DNA of 64,000 nt from Bdellovibrionales bacterium Ga0074137 (GTDB taxonomy: Bacteria > Bdellovibrionota > Bdellovibrionia > Bdellovibrionales > JAMPXM01). Location: assembly GCA_001464715.1 (NCBI GenBank), contig LNDT01000005.1, positions 1 to 64,000 of the forward strand. The letters run 5' to 3'. The position numbers were made by a program, and so were the translations under genes. The notes below the pieces were generated by a model that was given only the letters and a program-made list of their open reading frames with translations, did not search any database and had not been told where the DNA came from. Shown piece after piece: positions 24,597-32,935 of the stretch. Position 1 is the first letter of the stretch. The number at the start of each line of letters is the position of its first letter.

Positions 24597-25447
24597 AGAC
24601 GTCGCTGGTTTTTCTTTCGGTTTTTTCGGCTGTCGTTCTTTCGACCTCTCAAAGCATCGCGAAGACTAAAGCTGAAAAGCCCAATCTTGATTGGAGCGCT
24701 CAGGCCGAATCAGAGCTCGTTATCGATCGACCAGCCGAGATGAAGCGTGGCGGCAAGAAAAATAAGAAAGCACTCACTGGCCAGGCGGAAGTTCTTCCCA
24801 CACCGTCAGCGATAGCCCCCAGCGGAATTTTGCCGACGCCGGCCACCGTTCGCGCAGAGGTTCAGCCATTTTCAACAGCGATCGAGCGCACGGCACTTCG
24901 TTTTGCTCTGACCTTCGAATCTTATCAGCCGCGGGGCGCCGGCCAGTTTGTATCGGGCGACACGATTGATTACGGACGACTTCCAAGCGGACTATTGGCT
25001 CAAGCTGATCTTCGCTGGCTTCCATTCTCGGTGGGTGCTTTCAGTGGAAAGACCGTCAATCTTGGCGGCTACACGGCTTTTGGTTATTCAAGGCAAGAAA
25101 TGCCGCTCGTCGCACCCAGCGGATTTCGCTATGACGATGTGGCCCTCAATACACTTCGCTACGAAGCCGGTGTTGCGGCAGGTGTTGATCTATCATCGAA
25201 ACTTAATCTCGAAGCTCGCTTGGGAATCGGTCGTTTGACAGCGATTCAGTCGTCACGCTTTACGGATCTCGTCGGCACTTTCCATCGCCCGTTTGCGGCG
25301 CTGGCGGTGGATCTTTCTTATCACATTGTTCCTCGCTTTGCTTTCATCGCGTCGCTGGCTCATCGCTCGGCGCTTTCTGAGGGTACGGGAGCAATGACTT
25401 TTGATCCGCTGACTGTTTCCGGAGGTTTTCTTGTCCAAGTACGCTAA
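24593..25447 (+). CDS. Secreted outer-membrane barrel-like protein
   Basis: Starts at GTG 24593, overlapping the preceding TGA and preceded by GGGAG. A signal peptide (KTSLVFLSVFSAVVLSTSQSIA) is followed by a Lys/Pro-rich linker and about 190 residues of barrel-like strands (ERTALRFALTFESYQ, LNLEARLGIGRLTAIQ, FAALAVDLSYHIVPRFAFIA, PLTVSGGFLVQVR). The last codons overlap the TolC-like gene by 17 bases, so the two are coupled. I cannot name the family. Confidence 0.7.
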   Translation: MKTSLVFLSVFSAVVLSTSQSIAKTKAEKPNLDWSAQAESELVIDRPAEMKRGGKKNKKALTGQAEVLPTPSAIAPSGILPTPATVRAEVQPFSTAIERTALRFALTFESYQPRGAGQFVSGDTIDYGRLPSGLLAQADLRWLPFSVGAFSGKTVNLGGYTAFGYSRQEMPLVAPSGFRYDDVALNTLRYEAGVAAGVDLSSKLNLEARLGIGRLTAIQSSRFTDLVGTFHRPFAALAVDLSYHIVPRFAFIASLAHRSALSEGTGAMTFDPLTVSGGFLVQVR

Positions 25448-26927
25448 GGCTCGCTCGCTGTTCGGTCAGACCTTGTTTTCTTCAGTTTTGATTTCATGTG
25501 GTTTACTCTTCGCCGATGCCGCATCGGCGCTGGTTCTTTCTCCGCAAGACGTTGTCGACATCGCTTTAAGACAAGCCCCCGATGTGAAGACCAGTGAGCT
25601 TCGTGCTCAGCAGGCCGAAGGCGTAGCGGAAAGACAGCGCGGTCTCTATGATCTCATTTTAAAAGTGAGTCCTACCTACGAGTACACAGAAGCTCTGACG
25701 CTCACCGGGACAGGAAACCCCAGCGATAAAACATTGACCGTCATGGCCTCGCTCTCGAAGCGACTGTCGACCGGCACAACAGTCACGGTCGACTACAATG
25801 GAATTTCTCAAGAGTCTGTTTTGAGTACCTTCACCAGCAACCTTCGTCGTCCCAATGCGGCCTTGAACGCAGTGACGCTTTCAATTCGCCAGGCACTTTG
25901 GAGCAATATCTTGGGTGAATCGGATCGTGCGATTCTTGATACGGTCGATGCGACGGTGTTCGCAGCGAAACTTCAGCGCGAAGAAGCTCTTGAAGAAGCC
26001 ATTTTAAGTTCACTCAATCTTTTTTGGAATGCCTATGTCGCTGAAGTTCAGTTGAAAGAAAATACGGCCGCTCGCCAAAAGTACGAAGAGCTTGTCAAAG
26101 CTGTGCGCAGAAAAGCGGGCTACAATCTTTCAACACCCGGAGAGCTTCCAAGACTTGAAGCCGAGTTCGAGGGCGCCGATAAGAACGTAAAAGTATCGTC
26201 GGCTCAGTACTTAGCAAGTCTTGATAATTTGAGAACAAATCTTCAACTTGATTCAACGACACCGATCACGTTCAAGATGCAGGCGACCGAAGCTGCTGAA
26301 ATTCCGGCAGTGCCCAAAATGGCTGCGGTCGACATCGCACAACTTCGGCCTGTTGTGATTTCAAAGGTAAGTTTCGAAAACGCAGAGAGAAATAAAAAAT
26401 CTCAAGATAGCATCAATCGTCCGCGTCTTGATCTCGTTGCGCGGGCGCGCTCGACCGGCGTCGATGAAACAAGCGACATGGCTTTTTCGAAAATGACCTC
26501 GGCATCGCAACCCACGTATGCTCTGGGAGTTGAACTTGAATGGCCTCTGGATTCTTCGCTTTACCGCGGAGCACGGGCCGAGGCTGAAGCGCTTTATCAA
26601 ATTTCACAGATCGATTTCAAACTTTCGCAAGACCGCATTCGTGATTCCATAGCCAATGCCGAGCGCACAGCGGTCGCTTACCGAGACAGCGCACTGTCTT
26701 CGATCGAAATCGTTGCTAAGAGGACTCGCGTCGTGAAAGAGCTTGAGACAGCGTATCGACAGGGCCGTACGCCGCTGGTTGAGCTGATCCGTGCGTTCAA
26801 CGACCTGTTTTCATCGCAGCAAGAGCGCGCGCGAGCGGTTGGAAACTACATGATTGCTTTGAATACTTGGGCCGCCGTGCGCGATGAGCTTGTGAAAAAC
26901 GCGAACTCTGGTTTGGGTGGGAAATAG
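25431..26927 (+). CDS. TolC-family outer-membrane efflux/export protein
   Basis: A 498-residue TolC-like protein. It has a signal peptide (to about residue 33, ASA) and two structural repeats of long helices and short strands. Repeat 1 begins LSPQDVVDIALRQAPDVKTS. Repeat 2 follows PRLDLVARARSTGVDETSDM and YALGVELEWPLDSSLYRGAR, ending in the coiled helices ELETAYRQGRTPLVELIRAF. The start is TTG 25431: GGAGG lies 5 bases upstream and the signal peptide begins there. No inner-membrane ABC, RND or adaptor gene is adjacent, so its partner is not known. Confidence 0.9.
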   Translation: MSKYAKARSLFGQTLFSSVLISCGLLFADAASALVLSPQDVVDIALRQAPDVKTSELRAQQAEGVAERQRGLYDLILKVSPTYEYTEALTLTGTGNPSDKTLTVMASLSKRLSTGTTVTVDYNGISQESVLSTFTSNLRRPNAALNAVTLSIRQALWSNILGESDRAILDTVDATVFAAKLQREEALEEAILSSLNLFWNAYVAEVQLKENTAARQKYEELVKAVRRKAGYNLSTPGELPRLEAEFEGADKNVKVSSAQYLASLDNLRTNLQLDSTTPITFKMQATEAAEIPAVPKMAAVDIAQLRPVVISKVSFENAERNKKSQDSINRPRLDLVARARSTGVDETSDMAFSKMTSASQPTYALGVELEWPLDSSLYRGARAEAEALYQISQIDFKLSQDRIRDSIANAERTAVAYRDSALSSIEIVAKRTRVVKELETAYRQGRTPLVELIRAFNDLFSSQQERARAVGNYMIALNTWAAVRDELVKNANSGLGGK

Positions 26928-26954
26928 ATGATGAAATTTTTGAGGGGACTGAAG

Positions 26955-27908
26955 ATGAAACATAATTTCTTAGGTGCGATGGCCGCCGTCAGTTTTTTAT
27001 TGAGTGGCTGTGGTGATGTCGGATCAGTTTCAAGTTCTGAAGATGCGCGCACACAGCAGGCGAAAGATTCAAAAGCGCTGGAAGACCTTTACAGCGGTGT
27101 TCAAGGCGTTTGGGAAGGAAGCGTTTCCAATGCTTCGATTGGTCTTTCACCATTCAAGGGCGAGCTTTCGATCTACGTTTACTACATTCAAGACGGAACG
27201 AATTCGGACGGAACTCCAAGGCTTCGACCGACACTTCGCGGACGTTTCCGTCCGGCCGAGTTTGTGACAGAGACAGACGACATTATCTTGGTTGGAGACT
27301 ATGATCGTTCAGGGCGTCTGATCATGACGGCTCAATCGGCGGCGGCTTCTGCGTCGGGAGCTGGGTCGTCCGGTGTGCCAGCGATTTTGTCACTGCGCGG
27401 ATCGATTTCGCAGGGAAAGCTTAACCTCGAAATTTCGCGGCAAGGTGGCGTTTGGGGATTTTACGAGGCGGTGAGGGTCAAGTCTTTCGCATCGGCGCCG
27501 GTGGCGGGTGCATCGTCGGAAGATCGCGAGCGATTTGAAAAAATATATGGCCCCATCGAAGGTCGTTATTCGGGCCGAATGAAATCGCTGAACGGCAACG
27601 ACTACATGGTTGAAATCGCACTCGTCCTTGTTGAGGGTGAGTCAGAGTCTGGTGTTGCCACAGGACCAGTGTTGACTGGTTTTTATCAGCGTCTCGACGG
27701 GGGCAGTGGGACAGGTTTAGAGGCTGCGATGGATGTGACCTACAACGCGCAGACGGGCGATATTTACATGCGAAACGTTGCCGGAAGTGGCGTAGGAACT
27801 TTGTCTTTGTCGGGAGTTCTTGTGACCGTCCAAGGAAAGAAAACTTTACGAGTGAAAGCTCGTAACAAAAGTTCTGTGCTTGGAAGTATTGAGGCTGTTC
27901 GTAACTAG
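26955..27908 (+). CDS. Lipoprotein, last gene of TolC operon
   Basis: ATG 26955, with GAGGGG seven bases upstream, starts a lipoprotein signal (MKHNFLGAMAAVSFLLSGC); an in-frame ATG at 26928 is possible. The mature protein (about 300 residues) contains two similar halves. Each starts near YSGVQGVWEGSVSN or YGPIEGRYSGRMKS and ends near the strand of the pattern LSLRGSISQGKL or LSLSGVLVTVQG. This suggests an internally duplicated beta-barrel or lipocalin-like fold. The function is unknown; by position it probably works with the TolC-like protein. Confidence 0.75.
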   Translation: MKHNFLGAMAAVSFLLSGCGDVGSVSSSEDARTQQAKDSKALEDLYSGVQGVWEGSVSNASIGLSPFKGELSIYVYYIQDGTNSDGTPRLRPTLRGRFRPAEFVTETDDIILVGDYDRSGRLIMTAQSAAASASGAGSSGVPAILSLRGSISQGKLNLEISRQGGVWGFYEAVRVKSFASAPVAGASSEDRERFEKIYGPIEGRYSGRMKSLNGNDYMVEIALVLVEGESESGVATGPVLTGFYQRLDGGSGTGLEAAMDVTYNAQTGDIYMRNVAGSGVGTLSLSGVLVTVQGKKTLRVKARNKSSVLGSIEAVRN

Positions 27909-27928
27909 CTAGGCTGGAGGCGGCCTCT

Positions 27929-28366
27929 TTATGGCAGAAAAAGTTCGCGTTCTTCTTTTGTGGGAGCGCGACAATAATCCCTGCGACCGAAAATTTTGAA
28001 TCGGTTTTTTGCGATCAAATCATAGACGGCGTCGCGAAGTGCTTGAGGGAAAAAAGCAAGCGCGCGCGCGAGAAGCGCATAGCCTCCGCCAAGTTCTTTT
28101 AATGCTTCGAAAATCGCAGTGCTTTTTCTGAAACTCGTGCCGGTCTTCGTGCCAGAAGTGGAACCTTCTGCTAAATCAGAAGCCGACACTTCCCGCACGA
28201 CAATGACAGTATCCAGATCTTGAATATCGGACGCCTTTAGTTTTGAAAGTGCTGTCGTGCCTTGAAGAGGCGCAAAGCGAAGACGACGGTTCGTATCGCG
28301 CTCGATCAAAAAGTCGACCACGCCGCTACACAGACCGCAGTATCCATCAAAAAAAACGATGACCAT
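27929..28366 (-). CDS. DCC-family thiol-disulfide oxidoreductase-like protein
   Basis: The N-terminus VIVFFDGYCGLCSGVVDFLI is the hallmark of the DCC family: a thioredoxin-like protein with DGxCxxC, here Cys-Gly-Leu-Cys. The middle part LRFAPLQGTTA and C-terminal VYDLIAKNRFKIFGRRDYCR fit the same family (the usual end is GR.d.C..P). The enzyme activity is unproven in the family. It lies one base after uppP and is clearly co-transcribed. Confidence 0.9.
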   Translation of the reverse strand: MVIVFFDGYCGLCSGVVDFLIERDTNRRLRFAPLQGTTALSKLKASDIQDLDTVIVVREVSASDLAEGSTSGTKTGTSFRKSTAIFEALKELGGGYALLARALAFFPQALRDAVYDLIAKNRFKIFGRRDYCRAPTKEERELFLP

Positions 28367-28367
28367 C

Positions 28368-29180
28368 TTAATCCACCATTTTCAGTGTGTGACCTGAGAG
28401 TGTGATTCCAAGAATCAGAAGCCCCAGGACAATGCGGTAAACGCCGAACCAGAAAAAACCGCGCCTCTCGAGAAAGCCGATAAATGATTTGATGGCGATG
28501 ATGCCGACAATGAAAGAAGCGATGTTTCCGACGACAATCACGGGAAGTGTTTCAAGATTGAGGCTATCGCCCATTTTAAGAAGCTTATAGCCTGTGGCGG
28601 CCGTGAGCGTCGGGACGGCGAGGAAAAAAGAAAATTCCGCCGCTGTCTTTCTCGTAAGACCCAGCGCCATTGCACCTGCGATGGAAGCTCCGGATCTTGA
28701 GACCCCGGGGACTAAGGCCAAGCACTGGGCGAAGCCAATGAGGACTCCAGTTTTGACCGGAAGCTTAAGTCCGTCCCGCTCAAGCGAGGTGTTTTCAAAT
28801 CGGTTGTTAAGTCGGTCTAAAAATAAAAGAACAATTCCGCCGATTAGAAGTGACCAACCCACCACGGAAACATCACCCAACCAGGAGTCGATTTTTTTTC
28901 CTAAGAGAAGCCCGAAGAAAGCAGCCGGTACGAAGGAAGCGAGAAGAAGAACGTAGACCTTGGGCCCGGACTTCATCGCTTTCAAAATTCTGTCTCGGTA
29001 GACCACCAAAACAGAAAGGATCGCGCCGAACTGGACAATGACCGTGTAGTCTTTAACGAAGGGATCACTTTCGATTCCCATGAGTGCTGAGCCCAGGATT
29101 ATATGGCCCGTTGAACTCACCGGAAGATACTCGGTGAGTCCTTCGATAATTGCTAAAATCAATGCCTGCCACATTTCCAT
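28368..29180 (-). CDS. uppP: Undecaprenyl-diphosphate phosphatase
   Basis: An integral membrane enzyme that recycles undecaprenyl diphosphate for peptidoglycan and lipopolysaccharide synthesis. The family motifs are intact: ALILAIIEGLTEYLPVSSTGH near the N-terminus and PGVSRSGASIAGAM in the middle, which together supply the active-site Glu, Ser, Arg and His residues. About eight membrane segments are visible and the length (270 residues) is standard. ATG 29180 is preferred to a TTG at 29189. It starts 17 bases from the divergent class-IV aminotransferase gene, so promoter elements overlap the coding ends. Confidence 0.95.
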   Translation of the reverse strand: MEMWQALILAIIEGLTEYLPVSSTGHIILGSALMGIESDPFVKDYTVIVQFGAILSVLVVYRDRILKAMKSGPKVYVLLLASFVPAAFFGLLLGKKIDSWLGDVSVVGWSLLIGGIVLLFLDRLNNRFENTSLERDGLKLPVKTGVLIGFAQCLALVPGVSRSGASIAGAMALGLTRKTAAEFSFFLAVPTLTAATGYKLLKMGDSLNLETLPVIVVGNIASFIVGIIAIKSFIGFLERRGFFWFGVYRIVLGLLILGITLSGHTLKMVD

Positions 29181-29197
29181 ATGGTTCAATGATAGCC

Positions 29198-30160
29198 ATG
29201 AAACGTCTTAACGACACACTTTTTCTTGAAGTTTTAAGAAGTCGAGCGCAAGGCACTAGGCTTGAGACGAAAGCTTTTTTTTCAAGCTTTCTTGACGGAA
29301 TCACAACTGAACCTCACCACATGATCGTTCCGATCGATGATCACATGGTTCATCGCGGTGATGCGGTGTTTGAAGCAGTGAAGTTTCAAGATGGATTTGT
29401 CTACGCCCTGGATCGTCACTTAGAGCGTCTTGAAGTTTCGATGAGAAATATCGCGATGCCAGCAATGGTTTCAACAGATGAGCTTAAAAAAATTATTCTA
29501 GAAACCGTTCGTGCGAGCGGTCTTACCACAGGACTGATTCGACTCTTCATAGCCAGAGGTCCCGGCGGATTTACAACAAACCCCTATGAGACCATCGGCA
29601 CGCAAGTCTACTGCGCGATCACAACGCTAAAATCATTGGCGAAAGAAAAATATGAGAACGGCGTAACGGTTGGCTGGTCCTCGGTCGCCGTCAAAGAGGG
29701 AATGTTCGCACGAACAAAAACGTGCAACTACCTTCCCAATGTCCTCATGAAAAAAGAAGCCCTCGATCGAGGTATCGACTTCGTCGTAAGCCTCGATGAA
29801 AAACAATTCGTCGCCGAAGGCTCAACAGAAAACTTCGCAATCATCGACGGTCACGGCCGTCTGATAGTCCCGAAGTTTGATCGAATCCTACGAGGTATCA
29901 CGGCCGTGCGAGCTTTGGAATTGGCCGAAGAGATCGGGATCGGTGGCGAAACAAAACTCTTCACCAAAGCCGACGTAGAAAACGCCCGAGGCGCCGTGAT
30001 GCTAGGAACAACGCTCGACATATTACCAATTGGAAAAATCGAAGAAAATGATTCCTCAGCACACGACTTTGGCGGAATCGCCAAAGAAGTCCGAGCACTA
30101 CAAGAAGCCTTCCAAAAAGACCTGACGACAGGTCCACTGCGCACGAAAGTTAAAGACTGA
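29198..30160 (+). CDS. Class-IV (branched-chain/D-amino acid type) aminotransferase
   Basis: A PLP-dependent fold-type IV enzyme of 320 residues. Motifs include HMVHRGDAVFEAVKFQDG and YALDRHLERLEVSM, the Lys-containing segment KTCNYLPNVLMKKEALDRG, the signature VAEGSTENFAII and the PLP-phosphate loop LGTTLDILPI. Sequence alone does not separate branched-chain aminotransferase, D-alanine aminotransferase and aminodeoxychorismate lyase. The start is ATG 29198. The second half of the gene is richer in A and C on the coding strand than the first, and the gene ends 84 bases before a copy of the structured palindromic element. Confidence 0.88.
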   Translation: MKRLNDTLFLEVLRSRAQGTRLETKAFFSSFLDGITTEPHHMIVPIDDHMVHRGDAVFEAVKFQDGFVYALDRHLERLEVSMRNIAMPAMVSTDELKKIILETVRASGLTTGLIRLFIARGPGGFTTNPYETIGTQVYCAITTLKSLAKEKYENGVTVGWSSVAVKEGMFARTKTCNYLPNVLMKKEALDRGIDFVVSLDEKQFVAEGSTENFAIIDGHGRLIVPKFDRILRGITAVRALELAEEIGIGGETKLFTKADVENARGAVMLGTTLDILPIGKIEENDSSAHDFGGIAKEVRALQEAFQKDLTTGPLRTKVKD

Positions 30161-30244
30161 ATTCCAATTCGCCAGCGACAGCGAAGCTGAAGCGAAATCG
30201 AAAAATCTGATACTTAAAAAAACTGTTCGGCGAAGGTATAAGAT

Positions 30245-30374
30245 CGCGGCGCCTTCCCAAGTTCCGCGACCTCCGAATCGGGAAGGTCGCGACGACGCGA
30301 CCCGAGGGCAGGAGCCCGAGCCGATTCGGCAGAGGGCACGAGGCCCGTGTCGCGGAACTTGGGAAGGCGCCGCG
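30245..30374 (+). repeat. Structured palindromic element, copy 2
   Basis: The reference copy. Perfect 26-bp terminal arms (30245-30270 and 30349-30374) enclose GTCGCG-ACGA-CGCGAC (30286-30301), GGGC-AGGA-GCCC (30306-30317), GCCG-ATT-CGGC (30320-30330) and a fourth GC-rich hairpin. It lies between the converging ends of the aminotransferase gene (30160) and a minus-strand gene (30417). It contains no open reading frame worth calling and no transposase is near. Confidence 0.9.
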
Positions 30375-30416
30375 ACCACAACTTCAATCTCGACAGCAGT
30401 TTTTAAAAGTTCAAGT

Positions 30417-30878
30417 TCAGTTCGATTTCGATTCAGCTTTCAAGCAAACGCCTGCGCTACATTGTAGCTCCGGTTTAACCATGACTTCGCAAGTGCCCAT
30501 CAGTCCGCCTTCGCGGTTGGCCTCTTGATCCATTTCGGTGATGACTTTAGTGAGGTCGCTAACAGCGGCCTGAGCCTTCATTCGCGTCGATTGACTCATG
30601 ATGACGTATTCGGTTGGTCCGCCGCAGGATTTTGATCCAAGAGGGATGGCTTCACAGTCGAGTGAGACTTTGCAGGGAATATTGTTTTCGGCGATCACGC
30701 GGTCGAGATCGGCGCGGTAAGCGGCGCGAGTTTGCTTCTTTTTAGGAGCTGGCGTGGATCTTAAGGCGTGCGCGTCGGGTGTCTGCAAGCTTTCAAACGA
30801 GATCAGAGCGAGAGTAGCTACTATAAAAGTTGATAATGAGACTAGAAGCGACATTTTGGAACGTCTTGATTGTTTCAT
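30417..30878 (-). CDS. Exported or membrane-anchored hypothetical protein, 153 aa
   Basis: A basic N-terminus followed by one hydrophobic segment (SLLVSLSTFIVATLALISF) gives a signal anchor or signal peptide (possible cleavage after AHA). The remainder holds four to six cysteines (IPCKVSLDCEAIPLGSKSCG, GTCEVM, LQCSAGVCLKAE) in a pattern typical of small disulfide-bonded periplasmic proteins. Similar short proteins are frequent in Bdellovibrio-like genomes, but I cannot name a function. Confidence 0.7.
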   Translation of the reverse strand: MKQSRRSKMSLLVSLSTFIVATLALISFESLQTPDAHALRSTPAPKKKQTRAAYRADLDRVIAENNIPCKVSLDCEAIPLGSKSCGGPTEYVIMSQSTRMKAQAAVSDLTKVITEMDQEANREGGLMGTCEVMVKPELQCSAGVCLKAESKSN

Positions 30879-30943
30879 GACCTAAGTTCATCATTCGGGT
30901 AGGGTTTAAGACAATCAGAACTTTCTTCAGGGGAGTATTTTAA

Positions 30944-31558
30944 GTGATCGCCGATATCCCAGCTAAAGATGACTCTGGTGGCTCAATTCCGAAGTCCACT
31001 TCGAATCCATCGAATCGTCGAAAGCGCCAGCGAATGAAAGACCGCGATTCTACATTTTGGAAAGTCTTAAACGCTGCCCTTGAACTCGATTTTCGAAAAG
31101 GGAATCTCAAGTGGACTATGTCCGAGCTTTCCAGAAAATCCGGCATCACGCGAAGTTTAATTTATTATCATTTCGGTCGATCTAAGTCGGCGATCTTGAG
31201 CGAAGCGATCAATGTGATCGGCGAAGAAATTATTGCGACGGGTCCCGATCGTGTGGCTCTTTGGCGCGAGGGGAAGTGGGCCGAAACAGTGAAGCTTTCG
31301 CGCGAAGTCGCCATGCAGGCGCCGCATCTCTGCAATTTCTATTTGCTCCACCGTGATCGACCCACCGAAATCGGTATTTCGATTCGTTCCCTCGAATCCG
31401 CTTATCTTAAAAAGCTACAAAAACTCTTTCCCGAGCTTCCAGCAGCCGGTATCAAAGCACTTTTCGCCTTCTTTTTTGGAATCTGTTTTGCGCCGCATGT
31501 GGATGATGAAACCGTTCAAGTCGCGATTCAAGGATTGCGAAAGCTCACGCGGCGCTAG
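30944..31558 (+). CDS. TetR-type transcriptional regulator
   Basis: The N-terminal DNA-binding domain (about residues 33-85) has the TetR/AcrR helix-turn-helix sequence WTMSELSRKSGITRSLIYYH followed by FGRSKSAIL. It is preceded by a basic arm of about 30 residues (SNRRKRQRMKDR). The C-terminal ligand or dimerisation domain is divergent and about 120 residues long. The GTG start has GGGAG eight bases upstream. It is followed 4 bases later by a membrane protein gene and then the polyphosphate kinase gene, which may form its operon. The target is unknown. Confidence 0.85.
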   Translation: MIADIPAKDDSGGSIPKSTSNPSNRRKRQRMKDRDSTFWKVLNAALELDFRKGNLKWTMSELSRKSGITRSLIYYHFGRSKSAILSEAINVIGEEIIATGPDRVALWREGKWAETVKLSREVAMQAPHLCNFYLLHRDRPTEIGISIRSLESAYLKKLQKLFPELPAAGIKALFAFFFGICFAPHVDDETVQVAIQGLRKLTRR

Positions 31559-31561
31559 AGG

Positions 31562-32149
31562 GTGAATATCGGTATCGGATTTCATTCGTCAAAAAAGTGG
31601 CAAGCGGCGCGCGCGGCCGTTTCAAGCTGGTTGATTTTTTTCGTCATCTTAAGTTTCTCGGCGCCGCGGGGTCGACCGCTTGAGATCCTGCTAAAAGAAG
31701 AATCAGCGATGCTTTTTGCGGCGCTCATTTTTCTTATTTTTTCACTCGTCCTAAGTTGGACATGTTTTCGAATTTGGCGAGCGAGATTCGTGTTGGAATT
31801 TACCGCGATGGGCATCGTGGATCATCGCCGACTTCGGGTTCGAAAAATTGCCTATTCAGATATCGAGATTTTTTCGCCCCGTCCGGAGGCGATCTTTAGC
31901 CCGGAAGCGAGAATACAGCAGATTCGCGAGTCGTTTGGTCTTCGGGATCAAGTCGACATTGCATGTCGACTTCGAGGGGACGGGCCTGACTTTATTTTTT
32001 CCGAGCAGGTCGCAATTCCTGACCGTTTGGAACAAGAGAAAATCCTGTCACTTTTGCGCGAGAAAATCGGTACCTTCGACAAGCTCTACAGCGATCTTGG
32101 TGATGATGTCGGCGGAGACGCCAGCGAGTTTGATGAAACTCAAAGTTAG
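31562..32149 (+). CDS. Two-TM membrane protein with cytoplasmic PH-like domain
   Basis: Two membrane segments (AVSSWLIFFVILSF near residues 20-33 and MLFAALIFLIFSLVLSW near 49-65) are followed by a cytoplasmic domain. That domain starts FVLEFTAMGIVDHRRLRVRK and continues IAYSDIEIFSPRPEA, the topology and strand pattern of bacterial PH (DUF304-like) domains. The last 25 residues are acidic. It starts 4 bases after the TetR gene and lies 16 bases before PPK2. The function is unknown. Confidence 0.7.
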   Translation: MNIGIGFHSSKKWQAARAAVSSWLIFFVILSFSAPRGRPLEILLKEESAMLFAALIFLIFSLVLSWTCFRIWRARFVLEFTAMGIVDHRRLRVRKIAYSDIEIFSPRPEAIFSPEARIQQIRESFGLRDQVDIACRLRGDGPDFIFSEQVAIPDRLEQEKILSLLREKIGTFDKLYSDLGDDVGGDASEFDETQS

Positions 32150-32164
32150 CTATGGAGAATCAAA

Positions 32165-32908
32165 ATGAACGGAAAATTCCCGACCCTGCGGCCAAGAATT
32201 GAACAGAAGAAGTGCCAACGGTTTTTTTCTTCAAAAGATGATTATGAAAAGCAGCTAAAGCAGGCGCAAACCGAGCTACTGAAGCTTCAAAATCAATTGC
32301 ACCTTGATGGTCGGAAGATGATCATTATTTTTGAAGGTCACGATGCTGCCGGAAAAGGCGGCGTGATTCGGCGAATAGCCCAGTACCTTGATCCACGTGG
32401 AATTATAGTTCATGCCATTGGAAAACCGAATGTCGTCGAAATTCATGAGCACTATTTTCAGAGATTCTTCCAGCGACTTCCGCAGCCTGGGGCGATTGCG
32501 GTTTTTGATCGCAGCTGGTATGGCCGCGTTCTCGTCGAGCGTGTCGAAAAAATTATTTCCCCCAAAACCGGAAACCGCGCCTACGGCGAAATCCTAGCTG
32601 TAGAAAAAATGCTTCGCGACGACGGCGTTTTAGTCCTTAAGTACCTTCTCGACATCAGCCACGAAGAGCAAAGAAAGCGCTTCAAGGAACGAATGTCGAA
32701 TCCTCTGAAAGCCTGGAAACTCACCGAAGAAGACCTAAGAAACCGAAAAAAGTGGAACATCTACCACGCCGCCTACAAAGCAATGCTCCGAAAAACCTCG
32801 ATAAAGCAAAGTCCATGGAAAGTCGTACCCGCAGACAGCAAATGGTTCGCAAGAGTTTTCATAGCGAATGACATAGCTGCAACAGCAAAAAAGCACTTCA
32901 ACTATTAA
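32165..32908 (+). CDS. ppk2: Polyphosphate kinase 2 (PPK2 family)
   Basis: The protein has the PPK2 Walker A sequence IIFEGHDAAGKGGVIRRI, the lid-helix residues HEHYFQRFFQRLPQPG and the Walker B FDRSWYGRVLVERVE. A C-terminal lid follows (SHEEQRKRFKERMSNPLKAW). Family members use polyphosphate to phosphorylate nucleotides; which nucleotide cannot be told from motifs. The length (247 residues) is that of the compact single-domain class. The last third of the gene is conspicuously poor in T on the coding strand, and the gene ends 27 bases before a copy of the structured element. Confidence 0.93.
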   Translation: MNGKFPTLRPRIEQKKCQRFFSSKDDYEKQLKQAQTELLKLQNQLHLDGRKMIIIFEGHDAAGKGGVIRRIAQYLDPRGIIVHAIGKPNVVEIHEHYFQRFFQRLPQPGAIAVFDRSWYGRVLVERVEKIISPKTGNRAYGEILAVEKMLRDDGVLVLKYLLDISHEEQRKRFKERMSNPLKAWKLTEEDLRNRKKWNIYHAAYKAMLRKTSIKQSPWKVVPADSKWFARVFIANDIAATAKKHFNY

Positions 32909-32935
32909 GACTAGCTACAACCCTTGATTGAGGAT

